Of a stretch of DNA of 8,514 nt, positions 1-6,735 are shown in pieces; positions within the stretch are counted from its first letter, which is position 1, and each line of letters opens with the position of its first letter. Source of the stretch: Spirochaetaceae bacterium (GTDB lineage: Bacteria; Spirochaetota; Spirochaetia; Treponematales; Breznakiellaceae); the NCBI GenBank assembly GCA_031283025.1, contig JAITCP010000061.1, positions 1 through 8,514 on the forward strand, read 5' to 3'. The notes beneath the pieces were generated by a model that made no database searches, was not told where the DNA came from, and saw only the letters and a list, made by a program, of their open reading frames with translations. The translations under genes and the position numbers were made by a program.

Positions 1-55
1 AAACCAGGGCAAGAATGAACACAAAAACTACCAGTGTTTGTGTTAACTTTTTCAT
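1..55 (-). CDS. 5' end of an exported or membrane protein gene (partial)
   Basis: Reading the minus strand from the ATG at 55-53 gives MKKLTQTLVVFVFILALV and then the window ends. Two lysines followed by an unbroken hydrophobic stretch are what a signal peptide or N-terminal membrane anchor looks like. A GGAGG ribosome binding site lies at 66-62, six bases before the ATG, which supports the start. The gene is divergent from the lipoprotein operon at 356 and has a strong candidate promoter at 201-173 and a palindrome at 82-101 in its leader. Only 18 codons are visible, so the mature protein is unknown; a sugar-binding lipoprotein, transporter component or another envelope protein would all fit. 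Confidence 0.75.
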   Translation of the reverse strand, partial: MKKLTQTLVVFVFILALV

Positions 56-81
56 ACAAATGCCTCCAAAAAACGCTTATT

Positions 82-101
82 TTGTCCGCATATACGGACA
101 A
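82..101. promoter_or_regulatory. Palindromic operator-like site 1 in the minus-strand leader
   Basis: TTGTCCG and CGGACAA form perfect 7-base arms around the 6-base centre CATATA. The site ends 26 bases before the minus-strand start codon at 55. A related copy lies at 294-313. Read toward each gene, the two copies match at 17 of 20 positions and all three differences are transitions. The core on this strand pair, (G)TATATG/CATATAC, is close to GT-N-TA-N-AC, the consensus described for HutC-type GntR repressors. As RNA it could instead form a 7-bp hairpin just before the ribosome binding site. The regulator is not in the window, so the family assignment is tentative. Confidence 0.6.
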
Positions 102-143
102 TCTGTGAGTTGAACTGACTCCCTACGAACGATAAATTTGCCC

Positions 144-157
144 GGAAACCAGTTTCC
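144..157. repeat. Short inverted repeat downstream of the minus-strand promoter
   Basis: GGAAAC and GTTTCC are perfect 6-base arms around CA. The site lies roughly 10-25 bases downstream of the start point predicted for the minus-strand promoter at 201-173, where a repressor could act. On the minus strand it overlaps a purine-rich AGGAGG (163-158 region) that is not followed by a usable start codon. A palindrome this short may be chance. Confidence 0.3.
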
Positions 158-172
158 TCCTACCATAATGCC

Positions 173-201
173 ATAATAAACTCCGTTTTTAGCCCTGTCA
201 A
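173..201 (-). promoter_or_regulatory. Candidate sigma-70 promoter for the leftward gene
   Basis: On the minus strand, a perfect -35 TTGACA (201-196) is followed by a 17-base spacer and the -10 box TATTAT (178-173), which matches TATAAT at five of six positions. The predicted transcript start is near 166, leaving a leader of about 110 bases before the ATG at 55. That leader contains the inverted repeat 144-157 and the palindrome 82-101. This is the best promoter match in the window. Confidence 0.6.
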
Positions 202-224
202 CAAGAAATTTGCACTTTCCTTCA

Positions 225-253
225 TTGACAAACACAAAGATCGGCCCCAAAAT
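225..253 (+). promoter_or_regulatory. Candidate sigma-70 promoter for the lipoprotein operon
   Basis: A perfect -35 TTGACA (225-230) is followed by a 17-base spacer and CAAAAT (248-253), which matches the -10 consensus at four of six positions. Transcription would start near 260, placing the palindrome 294-313 in the leader of the first lipoprotein gene. The -35 boxes of the two divergent promoters are only about 23 bases apart, so the two directions could be co-regulated. The weak -10 box lowers confidence. An alternative with TATACG or TATATA near 301-308 as -10 and TTGCAA at 281-286 as -35 has poor spacing. Confidence 0.4.
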
Positions 254-293
254 GACAATGTACAGGGAATTTTAATCGAATTGCAAATAAATT

Positions 294-313
294 TTATTCG
301 TATATACGGACAA
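294..313. promoter_or_regulatory. Palindromic operator-like site 2 before the lipoprotein operon
   Basis: TTATTCG-TATATA-CGGACAA is the second, less symmetric copy of the site at 82-101; the run ATATACGGACAA is identical in both. It contains a perfect GTATATAC core, the GT-N-TA-N-AC pattern reported for HutC-type GntR operators. It lies between the candidate promoter (225-253) and the first lipoprotein gene. Both copies are followed by AAAAT and then a T-rich stretch running into a GGGAG or GGAGG. The two copies flank the divergent region, as expected if one regulator controls both transcripts. A leader RNA hairpin with one A-C mismatch and one G-U pair is the alternative reading. Confidence 0.55.
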
Positions 314-355
314 AATTTTGGGAGAATGAAGAGAAAAATCATGGAGAAAAGGCGA

Positions 356-1423
356 ATGAAAATACTATTCAGCATGAGGACGGCAGCCGGCTTTGCGGTA
401 GTTTTCTTCTTTTCCTCCTGCCCGGTTCCTGAAAATAACGTTACTCAAGCGCCGGTGAACGGCATTGAAATTTTCAAAAATCAGGAGACGGAGCCGCTTG
501 ATCCAAGATCTGCGTTTGAGATTCCGGAAGGAAAGGCGGCGATCCTCTCGGCCCGGCTGCTTCCTGATGGGGTAGCGGGGGGCATACACTGGCAAAGCTC
601 CCGGCGGGGAATTGTTGAACTTAGCAGTTTTACCGGGCCGGAAATTACGATTACCGGACAAAACGGCGGCAAAGCGCTGATAAGCCTTCTGGCCCGTAAC
701 CGTCTGAACGAAGTATACGCGCAAGCGGAATGTACCGTTATTGTGATTCCGTTTTCCTTCTTTAAATGGAATTTTGCGGAAGACGGCTGGCTGGATGTGG
801 GGGCGCATGAGAATGTCTTTATCGGGAAAATCCGGGACACCATAGTCCGTAGCGGGGAAAATCCGGTTCTGAGGGATGATGCGCACGGCGGCCTTGTTCT
901 GGAAGGGCCGGGGGCGATCATCATCGGTTCGGGAATGACCACGGCAACTTCTTCCGCCTTTTCCAATGATCCTGTTTATGACCAAAACGGCGAATTTGAT
1001 TTTTTTGGCGGGCCTGCTTACGAGTATCTTGAAGGGCAGGGGAACCTGAAAAAAACTCCCTGGCCCCTGTGGAACAACCGCGTCAAAATTTCCGTTGATT
1101 ATGAAATGATCGGCGGAAGCGCTCCTTTGCGGATTCAGGTAAACAACAACACCCTGCAACGTGACGCTGCCTCCGCCATAGACAACTGGCTTGTTGCGGA
1201 ACTTGGCCCCGCTTCCCCGCCATCCGGTACTCTTTCCGGCATTTTCCGTGGAAACGGCACGGCGCAGTTTGATCCGCTTTTTGACTTCGCAAAAAAAGCC
1301 GCCATTAATGGCTCTGATGATGAGGGAAAACTTAAAATGGTTTTGTCCCATTCATTCGTCTCTTTGGCCCTGCCGGACGGAAAAGTGTTGATCCGCGGCA
1401 TACGGATAGAAAGCGCCGATTAG
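356..1423 (+). CDS. Lipoprotein with one Ig-like domain and a C-terminal beta-rich domain
   Basis: This is the first gene of the five-gene operon. From ATG 356 the protein has 355 residues. It begins MKILFSMRTAAGF, then a hydrophobic run ending in FFSSC, a lipobox with the lipidated cysteine at residue 22, followed by PVPENN. Residues of about 34-131 look like a BIG2-type Ig-like domain (hydrophobic strands, IHWQSS, final ECTVIVI strand). Residues of about 135-355 form a separate domain containing WNNRVKISVDYEMIGG, RIQVNNN and the closing GKVLIRGIRIES. These segments match the C-terminal domain of the lipoprotein at 4720-6618 (RISVDYEIIW, MLNNNN, SIYVSGVRIEI). I chose 356 because GGAG at 343-346 is nine bases upstream; in-frame ATGs at 326 and 341 give longer charged N-termini and cannot be excluded. 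The exact function is unknown; a binding role at the cell surface is inferred. Confidence 0.85.
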   Translation: MKILFSMRTAAGFAVVFFFSSCPVPENNVTQAPVNGIEIFKNQETEPLDPRSAFEIPEGKAAILSARLLPDGVAGGIHWQSSRRGIVELSSFTGPEITITGQNGGKALISLLARNRLNEVYAQAECTVIVIPFSFFKWNFAEDGWLDVGAHENVFIGKIRDTIVRSGENPVLRDDAHGGLVLEGPGAIIIGSGMTTATSSAFSNDPVYDQNGEFDFFGGPAYEYLEGQGNLKKTPWPLWNNRVKISVDYEMIGGSAPLRIQVNNNTLQRDAASAIDNWLVAELGPASPPSGTLSGIFRGNGTAQFDPLFDFAKKAAINGSDDEGKLKMVLSHSFVSLALPDGKVLIRGIRIESAD

Positions 1424-1434
1424 GAGAGGTGGTG

Positions 1435-2871
1435 ATGAAAAAAAAGCCGGGCGTCCTGCTTATTTCGTTGTGGGTGTTTCTTGCCGGATGCCCTGTGCTT
1501 GACCCTGAGGAAGCAGTAAAAACGCTATGCGTTATGCAGTCCGTTCCGGGAAAGGCCGACCGGGAAATATGGACGCTTGATCTTGATCCCGGCGAAGAAG
1601 CGCGGGTTATCATCATGGATCCGGATACAGGCGGGTATCCACCCGCTTCCGTTCATGTTAGTTCGGCTTCTGTCAGCGCCCGGCAGGGTAACGGCGATTA
1701 TCTTATTACCGGAATCAACCCCGGCGGTATGGGAATAATCCGGTTTAGCGCCTGGGGAAAAACCGGTGAACTGCGGGTCTTTGTCCGCAACTGGGCACAG
1801 GACGAAGTGTACCGCCACAGCCTGTATGCGGATATGACTAATTATCCCTATGATGAAAATGTTTCCTATAAAGAAAAGTATTATAATATTTACGGCGAAT
1901 ATGCCGCTCCCAGGCCAAAACCCTATACGGGAAGTGATTTGGCGGTCTACCGCCTGATTACTGACAGCGGTTTTCATTACGAAGCCCCGGACGGGCTTTC
2001 CCGCCGCATAACCAATCAATATCCTGACATGGTACACTCTGATTCGCCGCGGGAAGTAGCAGGCTGGCGGGAAGTTCACCCTGTGCCCCATATTGTCATG
2101 GCAAAGGACACTGACTACTTTGCGGAAAAAAACATCTTTGCCCTTAACAAGGAAGTTTTTAAGTTTATCATACATTTTGAAAACGACGGCGATATGGTTG
2201 GCGGTTACGCCGACAGGCAGCGGCTGGAACTTAAAACCATGGACGAAACCACTCCGCCCAACGCGGCAAATAACAATGACAGGATGTACAGTAACGGCGG
2301 CGGCGACACCTTTACCCACCGCTGGAAATTCCGCCTGCCTGCTGATCTGCGGGTCTCCGGCGAATATACCCACATTCACCAGATAAAGCCGGAAGGCGGC
2401 GATTCGGGCAACCCCACTTTTACCCTTACCGCCCGCAAACTGCGCACAGGCAGGGAAGTAATGCAGCTTATCTACCGGGGGCCGATACGGGACAACGGCG
2501 ATCCTTCCGTAAACTGGTATCCATGCCAGGTTGACCTTGCCCCATTCAAGGGTGAGTGGATATATGCGGAAGAAACCATTACCTACGATAATCCCGGAAC
2601 CTACAGAATACGGCTGGTTCGTATCCGTGATCTTAAAGTCCTCTTGGAGTACATCTATTCGCCTGAACACTATGAGGAGGTTGATCCCTTTGTAATGTTC
2701 AGAAAGGGAAATTCATATATCCGCCCAAAATTCGGTTTTTACCGGCGGATTCTGCACATGACCTCCTTTGGACTTCCCAATATGGATGATCCGGTAACAG
2801 AATTCCGGGCGGAAAATAACGAGGTTGTTGTGCTGTATGCAGACATCGAAATGGATAAATTGAAACGATGA
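1435..2871 (+). CDS. Lipoprotein resembling jelly-roll polysaccharide lyases
   Basis: The 478-residue product starts MKKKPGVLLISLWVFLAGC, a signal peptide with lipobox LAGC and lipidated Cys19. ATG 1435 is preferred over the in-frame GTGs at 1429 and 1432 because AGGAG (1422-1426) lies eight bases upstream and overlaps the stop codon of the preceding gene. Residues of about 30-120 form a beta-rich N-terminal segment, possibly Ig-like. The rest has three motifs in the order seen in alginate-lyase-like (PL7-type) and related jelly-roll lyases: RQRLELK (261-267; compare R-x-E-L-R), HIHQIK (313-318; compare Q-[IV]-H) and RPKFGFYR (430-437; compare Y-F-K-x-G-x-Y). DLAPFKGEWIYAEETITY (about 367-384) fits a jelly-roll strand pair. 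It would act outside the cytoplasm, anchored by lipid. Substrate and activity are unproven; a non-catalytic glycan-binding homologue remains possible. Confidence 0.8.
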   Translation: MKKKPGVLLISLWVFLAGCPVLDPEEAVKTLCVMQSVPGKADREIWTLDLDPGEEARVIIMDPDTGGYPPASVHVSSASVSARQGNGDYLITGINPGGMGIIRFSAWGKTGELRVFVRNWAQDEVYRHSLYADMTNYPYDENVSYKEKYYNIYGEYAAPRPKPYTGSDLAVYRLITDSGFHYEAPDGLSRRITNQYPDMVHSDSPREVAGWREVHPVPHIVMAKDTDYFAEKNIFALNKEVFKFIIHFENDGDMVGGYADRQRLELKTMDETTPPNAANNNDRMYSNGGGDTFTHRWKFRLPADLRVSGEYTHIHQIKPEGGDSGNPTFTLTARKLRTGREVMQLIYRGPIRDNGDPSVNWYPCQVDLAPFKGEWIYAEETITYDNPGTYRIRLVRIRDLKVLLEYIYSPEHYEEVDPFVMFRKGNSYIRPKFGFYRRILHMTSFGLPNMDDPVTEFRAENNEVVVLYADIEMDKLKR

Positions 2872-2891
2872 CAAATGAAGGAGCAATGTAC

Positions 2892-4325
2892 ATGAAGAAG
2901 ATTTTTACCTTTTTACTAATTACTTTTTTTCTGGTTACGCCGATCGGAACACTGTACGCCGAACTTTCCATTGGCGCAGTTGTGGATATGGAAATTATCC
3001 CCTTTCAATATATCCTGAATGAAGATGCTAACGAAGTAAGGATGCCCGGCGCGCCGGATCAGGAAGATGCGATAATGGGCGCCGGAGCGGGACGCTACGG
3101 TTCAGGCCAGGGGCCCCGTGTGCGGCTTGATGTACGCGCCTCCCAGGACGATGTGATCGGAATGCGCGCCCGCATCCAGGCCCGTACAGACGGCATAGGC
3201 ATAGAGGATTATCTGCAGGCGTGGTGGAAACCCCTCCCCTGGCTCCGTTTTGATGCGGGACGTTTTCTGGATGACAGGCTTAGGGGGCGGATCAACGATC
3301 TGGATGAACGGGGAAACGCCAACAATGTGCGTATGTACGATGGGGATGCAATTTTTACCCGGTTCAAAACGCACCGGTCATTCGGGCAGGGCGGCTTTAT
3401 GATAAGCACCACTCTCCCGGAAAATCTTTTCATTGGAGCGATGATCTACGATCTTTCGCCGTTTAGCGCTTCATCTTCAAGCACAACTGCCGCGGCTCTG
3501 TTTGACGCCCATCCCGATTATGTCTCTGACAACGCAAATGCTTTCCGGCGTATTCAGGCGGCTGTCGGCTACACAGTAGAAAACATCGGCCTTTTCCGTG
3601 TACAGTACGTAGGGGCAAAACCAATGGTAGAGATTACCAGAGTAAGCGATGAATTCTTTGATGATAACGAGCAGATTTTTTATTCGTATATGTTCGATAC
3701 CTTCGCCATTACCGCCCCCAGAATTGAAGCGGCCTTTGCTTTTACCGGAATTTCCGGACTTACCATAGACATTGGAGGCAAGTTTCCCCTTCCCTTTAAG
3801 GATTGGGACAAGGGGCCGGACAATATTTTTGAAAAGGAAGATGAAGCCCTGCTGGATGCAATTTACAAATACTACAAAAAAGGAGTTATCTGGCAGGCGC
3901 CGTATCAGGCATCGCTGGGCCTGCAGTTTACGCCAAACGGTCTTGACGCGCTGGAAATTGCAGGACGGGTAGATGCCAAATTCCTTGGTTACATGAAAGG
4001 ACATGCGGAAGAAATTTACTTTGCTCCTGAAATAAACATCCACTTGTGGCCTTCCTGGGATTTTTCGGGTTGCCGTTTTATCCTTGACGTTGGGTTTGAA
4101 TATATCGGAGCAACATACAACAAGAACGAGGAACTTGTCGGCAAGGGCAGCCCGGCTGCCTTGAACGGCGGTTACCGGCTTGGAGCGGGCTTTTCTGTTC
4201 AGAAAAATTTTACTAAAAGCAGCCTTGTCAAAGGCGGAGTTGCCTGTAAATTTCCGGGAACGGTAAACGGAATAAAGGAAAAGATGGTAATAACTGTTCC
4301 CCTGTATCTGGAATATACGTTCTAG
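2892..4325 (+). CDS. Probable outer-membrane beta-barrel (porin-like) protein
   Basis: The 477-residue product begins MKKIFTFLLITFFLVTP and has a probable signal peptidase I site after TLYA (about residue 20). There is no lipobox cysteine. Alternating hydrophobic/polar strands run through the protein, many with aromatic residues (WWKPLPWLRFDAGRF, LFRVQYVGAKP, PYQASLGLQFTP). It ends VPLYLEYTF, and a terminal phenylalanine after an alternating strand is the classic outer-membrane barrel signal. ATG 2892 is chosen because AAGGAG (2878-2883) is eight bases upstream; the ATG at 2868 overlaps the previous stop (ATGA) and gives an odd N-terminus. It sits directly after the lyase-like gene, so a pore for its products is an attractive guess. 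I do not recognise a named porin family. An alternative is a periplasmic or surface beta-protein. Confidence 0.8.
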   Translation: MKKIFTFLLITFFLVTPIGTLYAELSIGAVVDMEIIPFQYILNEDANEVRMPGAPDQEDAIMGAGAGRYGSGQGPRVRLDVRASQDDVIGMRARIQARTDGIGIEDYLQAWWKPLPWLRFDAGRFLDDRLRGRINDLDERGNANNVRMYDGDAIFTRFKTHRSFGQGGFMISTTLPENLFIGAMIYDLSPFSASSSSTTAAALFDAHPDYVSDNANAFRRIQAAVGYTVENIGLFRVQYVGAKPMVEITRVSDEFFDDNEQIFYSYMFDTFAITAPRIEAAFAFTGISGLTIDIGGKFPLPFKDWDKGPDNIFEKEDEALLDAIYKYYKKGVIWQAPYQASLGLQFTPNGLDALEIAGRVDAKFLGYMKGHAEEIYFAPEINIHLWPSWDFSGCRFILDVGFEYIGATYNKNEELVGKGSPAALNGGYRLGAGFSVQKNFTKSSLVKGGVACKFPGTVNGIKEKMVITVPLYLEYTF

Positions 4326-4337
4326 GGGAGGGCAAAA

Positions 4338-4700
4338 ATGTACCGGAAATTCATTATAACGCTGGCCTTGCTTGCGGTGCTTTTTACCGGGTGCAGCCTG
4401 GAACCCGGCAGCGATACTCAGGAAGAATTGAACGGGATTGTATTGTACTCAGGCAGAGAAATCCTTAACGGCAAAAAGTGGGAAATCGTTACAAACCGCG
4501 TACAGCAGCTTAGGGCGGTAAGCCCTTCCGGTCATCAAATTAAATGGTCCAGCAATAACCCCAGCGCGGTAGAGGTAACCCAAACCGGGCTTATTCGTTC
4601 GGGAAGAACTCCCAACAAGGAAGCGATCATTACCGTTACGTCATTACAGAACCCTTCCGTTAACGCTCAAGTAACGTTCAGAACCAAGGGGCTGCGTTAG
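4338..4700 (+). CDS. Small single-domain Ig-like (BIG2-type) lipoprotein
   Basis: The 120-residue product has a signal peptide, MYRKFIITLALLAVLFTGC, with lipobox FTGC and lipidated Cys19. Nearly all of the mature part is one Ig-like domain: ELNGIVLYSG starts it, then IKWSSNNPSAVEV, a typical BIG2 strand-turn (W-S-S-x-N-P-x-V), then TGLIRSG and a final VNAQVTFRT strand. The ribosome binding site GGAGGG (4327-4332) is five bases before the ATG and lies just after the stop of the barrel gene. A lone Ig domain on a lipid anchor has no catalytic residues to point to. It may be an accessory or spacer subunit for the neighbouring surface proteins, which is inference. Confidence 0.85.
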   Translation: MYRKFIITLALLAVLFTGCSLEPGSDTQEELNGIVLYSGREILNGKKWEIVTNRVQQLRAVSPSGHQIKWSSNNPSAVEVTQTGLIRSGRTPNKEAIITVTSLQNPSVNAQVTFRTKGLR

Positions 4701-4719
4701 CGCAAAAGGAGGCGTTGCA

Positions 4720-6618
4720 ATGAAAAGAATATTTTCCATACTGCCGGTTGTTTTCTTTGCCCTTTCCGGCTGCCCCGCCTTTGAACCTTTGTCGCAGCCT
4801 GACAGCATCACTGTTTTTGTAAACGGAGCGGAGCAGAGTGCCGTAACGGTAGAGGAGGGGCAGTCCGTAACCCTGCGGGTAGAAGTCAGTCCTTCCATGG
4901 AAAATGTTTCTATTGTATGGGAAATAAATAACCGGAACGCCGCAATTATAAGTTCAGGCGAGGGCGCGGAATGTGTCATAAGGGGAATAAATGCGGGAAC
5001 TGCCGGAACCGCTGCCGCCGAAATAACCGTAAAAGCATGGCGGACATCCGGTAATTCCGCGGCAGAAAAAAGTATTCCCGTTATCATAAAAAGTGCCGCT
5101 GTAACCGACATTATCTTTTACGAACCGCAGAGCATCTTTGCGGGTGAAGAACTGGCCTTAAGCGCTTCTCTTGTTCCCGCATGGGCAGCCAGTCTTGATA
5201 TAATGTGGTCTGACCCCGTAAACCTGACACTGGCGGGTGGAAAGATAACCGGCGGCAGCGCCGGTGCAGCGACAATCACGTCAGCGGTGGGCGGAATGAC
5301 AAAAACGTTCGCTATAACAGTTAAAGCCGTTCCCACATTAAGCGGCCTTGCCATTAAGAACGAAGCTGGAACTGATGTCTCAAACGGCTCCATACAAATC
5401 GGCCTTTACGAAGAAATAGCCCTTAGCGCGGTAACAACACCGGCAAGCGATACTTTCTTTACCTGGGAATCTGACAATCCCGACGCGGTGTCGGTAAAAA
5501 ACGGCGTTATCAAGGGATTAAGGCCCGGTCAGGCGGTAATCAGCGCTGGAGCGGGCGGCTTTACCGGAACAAAGCAAGTAACCGTTACGGTAAAAAATCC
5601 CGTTACCGGCATCATCGTCAAGTATGACAATGACTCTGTTACAACAAGTTTACCGGTTTCCGACGTAATCTGGTTTGCTCCGAATGATCAGGTAAAACTC
5701 AAGGTTGAAACTTCAGGCGGCGCTCCCGCCCAAATCAACTGGCCGGTAAACAACGAATTTACGCTGACACCCTCCAACAGTGGGGCGAATTGTACCATCG
5801 CGTATAAAGATACCGGAACCCCGCTGCACTTTGACGACCCGCCCATTGAACTGAGCGTAACGGCAAAAAATCCCGATAACGATACGGAGGTAAGCGCCGT
5901 CATTCTGGTAAAAAAACTCGACAACCAGCCCTTATGGGCATGGGATCGTGCCCGCGATGCGGACAGTAATACAACCAATGTCAATTTTCCGTCTTCAGGC
6001 AGCGGCCCAACTCCCTATAAACTGAGTGGGCGCGGTGAAAAGAACACTATACCGGTTGCGGCGTGGGGGAATGTTATTCCCAATACTCAATACGGACTAA
6101 AGCTCAATTCATCCAATAATTATTCAGGAAAAAATCCTGACCCAATAAGCGCTCCCGGCAACAGTACCAGGATTGCGATTGGTATCGAAGAAAGAGATGG
6201 TACTGCGGAAGGGAAAATGGTTGACGGGGTTTTTAATTTTCTTAATGCCTTTTGCGAAAAACAGGGAGATGCCTATGTCCTTAAACCGGAGGCGCAAGGT
6301 AAAATGATCCGTATTTCGGTTGACTATGAAATTATCTGGACCGCCGGCGCGGGACGCGATATGTGGATAATGCTGAACAACAATAACGCAAATGCCGCCC
6401 AATCCCCAATGCGTACCGATTCCCAAATTCTTATTGAACCCCTCACAGCGGCGCGGGGAACCAGGGCAACAGCCGTTACCTACGTTGACGTGTGGGATAT
6501 GGTTGACCGCAAATTCAAAGGAATTGAAACACTGGAAAATTCTTTTATCTGCATTATCGCCCTAAGCAACGGCGGCAGCATTTACGTTTCAGGCGTTAGG
6601 ATAGAAATAGAGGAGTAA
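4720..6618 (+). CDS. Multi-Ig-domain lipoprotein with C-terminal beta-rich domain
   Basis: This 632-residue protein is the last gene of the operon. It starts MKRIFSILPVVFFALSGC, with lipobox LSGC and lipidated Cys18, and AAGGAGG (4706-4712) lies seven bases before the ATG. Four Ig-like segments can be read at roughly 28-123, 127-202, 207-292 and 296-398. Domain 3 is the most typical BIG2 repeat (FFTWESDNPDAVSV, NGVIKGLRPGQAVI, final KQVTVTVKN). Residues of about 404-632 form a different domain with RISVDYEIIW, WIMLNNNNANAA and SIYVSGVRIEIEE, clearly related to the C-terminus of the first gene in the operon. The build suggests an extended stalk holding a terminal beta-sandwich away from the membrane, probably to bind a ligand or partner. 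No enzyme motif is visible. Confidence 0.85.
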   Translation: MKRIFSILPVVFFALSGCPAFEPLSQPDSITVFVNGAEQSAVTVEEGQSVTLRVEVSPSMENVSIVWEINNRNAAIISSGEGAECVIRGINAGTAGTAAAEITVKAWRTSGNSAAEKSIPVIIKSAAVTDIIFYEPQSIFAGEELALSASLVPAWAASLDIMWSDPVNLTLAGGKITGGSAGAATITSAVGGMTKTFAITVKAVPTLSGLAIKNEAGTDVSNGSIQIGLYEEIALSAVTTPASDTFFTWESDNPDAVSVKNGVIKGLRPGQAVISAGAGGFTGTKQVTVTVKNPVTGIIVKYDNDSVTTSLPVSDVIWFAPNDQVKLKVETSGGAPAQINWPVNNEFTLTPSNSGANCTIAYKDTGTPLHFDDPPIELSVTAKNPDNDTEVSAVILVKKLDNQPLWAWDRARDADSNTTNVNFPSSGSGPTPYKLSGRGEKNTIPVAAWGNVIPNTQYGLKLNSSNNYSGKNPDPISAPGNSTRIAIGIEERDGTAEGKMVDGVFNFLNAFCEKQGDAYVLKPEAQGKMIRISVDYEIIWTAGAGRDMWIMLNNNNANAAQSPMRTDSQILIEPLTAARGTRATAVTYVDVWDMVDRKFKGIETLENSFICIIALSNGGSIYVSGVRIEIEE

Positions 6619-6665
6619 GCCGGAATAGTACCCGGAAACAAGCCTTCCGCTATTTTTAATAGGAA

Positions 6666-6695
6666 GTTGTTCAGAAACTGAAGTTTCTAAACAAC
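6666..6695. repeat. Hairpin repeat upstream of argC
   Basis: GTTGTTCAGAAAC and GTTTCTAAACAAC are 13-base arms with one mismatch (C opposite A), closing a TGAA loop at 6679-6682. It lies 47 bases after the lipoprotein operon and 40 bases before the argC ATG. No T-run follows, so it is a poor intrinsic terminator by the usual rule, although it could still end the operon transcript or form part of the argC leader. Its centre, AAAC-TGAA-GTTT, is the reverse complement of the centre of the hairpin at 7932-7967 (AAAC-TTCA-GTTT), which suggests a common dispersed repeat family. Confidence 0.65.
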
Positions 6696-6735
6696 TCTAT
6701 TGTATTACTCCCCGGAAAAAGTGTATAACCATACC

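Noticed and set aside
281..355. TTG start at 281 for the first lipoprotein
   Set aside because: It would put the palindrome inside the coding region and add a non-secretory N-terminus in front of the signal peptide; ATG 326, 341 or 356 are better.
160..375. Minus-strand 71-codon frame across the divergent control region
   Set aside because: It crosses both candidate promoters, the palindrome at 294-313 and the start of the first lipoprotein gene. Its hydrophobic translation reflects local AT-richness.
365..1351. Long minus-strand open frame (328 codons) opposite the first lipoprotein gene
   Set aside because: It lies wholly antisense to a lipoprotein with clear signal peptide and domain homology; its translation is basic, without recognisable domains or a good ribosome binding site.
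1525..2670. Long minus-strand open frame (381 codons) opposite the lyase-like gene
   Set aside because: It is a shadow of the plus-strand gene, caused by codon bias; no ribosome binding site or family signature is visible.
4644..5111. Minus-strand 155-codon frame antisense to the multi-Ig gene start
   Set aside because: It overlaps the end of one lipoprotein gene and the signal peptide of another, both well supported; no independent evidence exists for it.
6644..6666. Weak hairpin CTTC-CTATT / AATAG-GAAG just before the argC-side repeat
   Set aside because: It needs a two-base bulge, has a three-base loop and is mostly A-T pairs. It could assist termination of the operon, but it is not distinguishable from chance.
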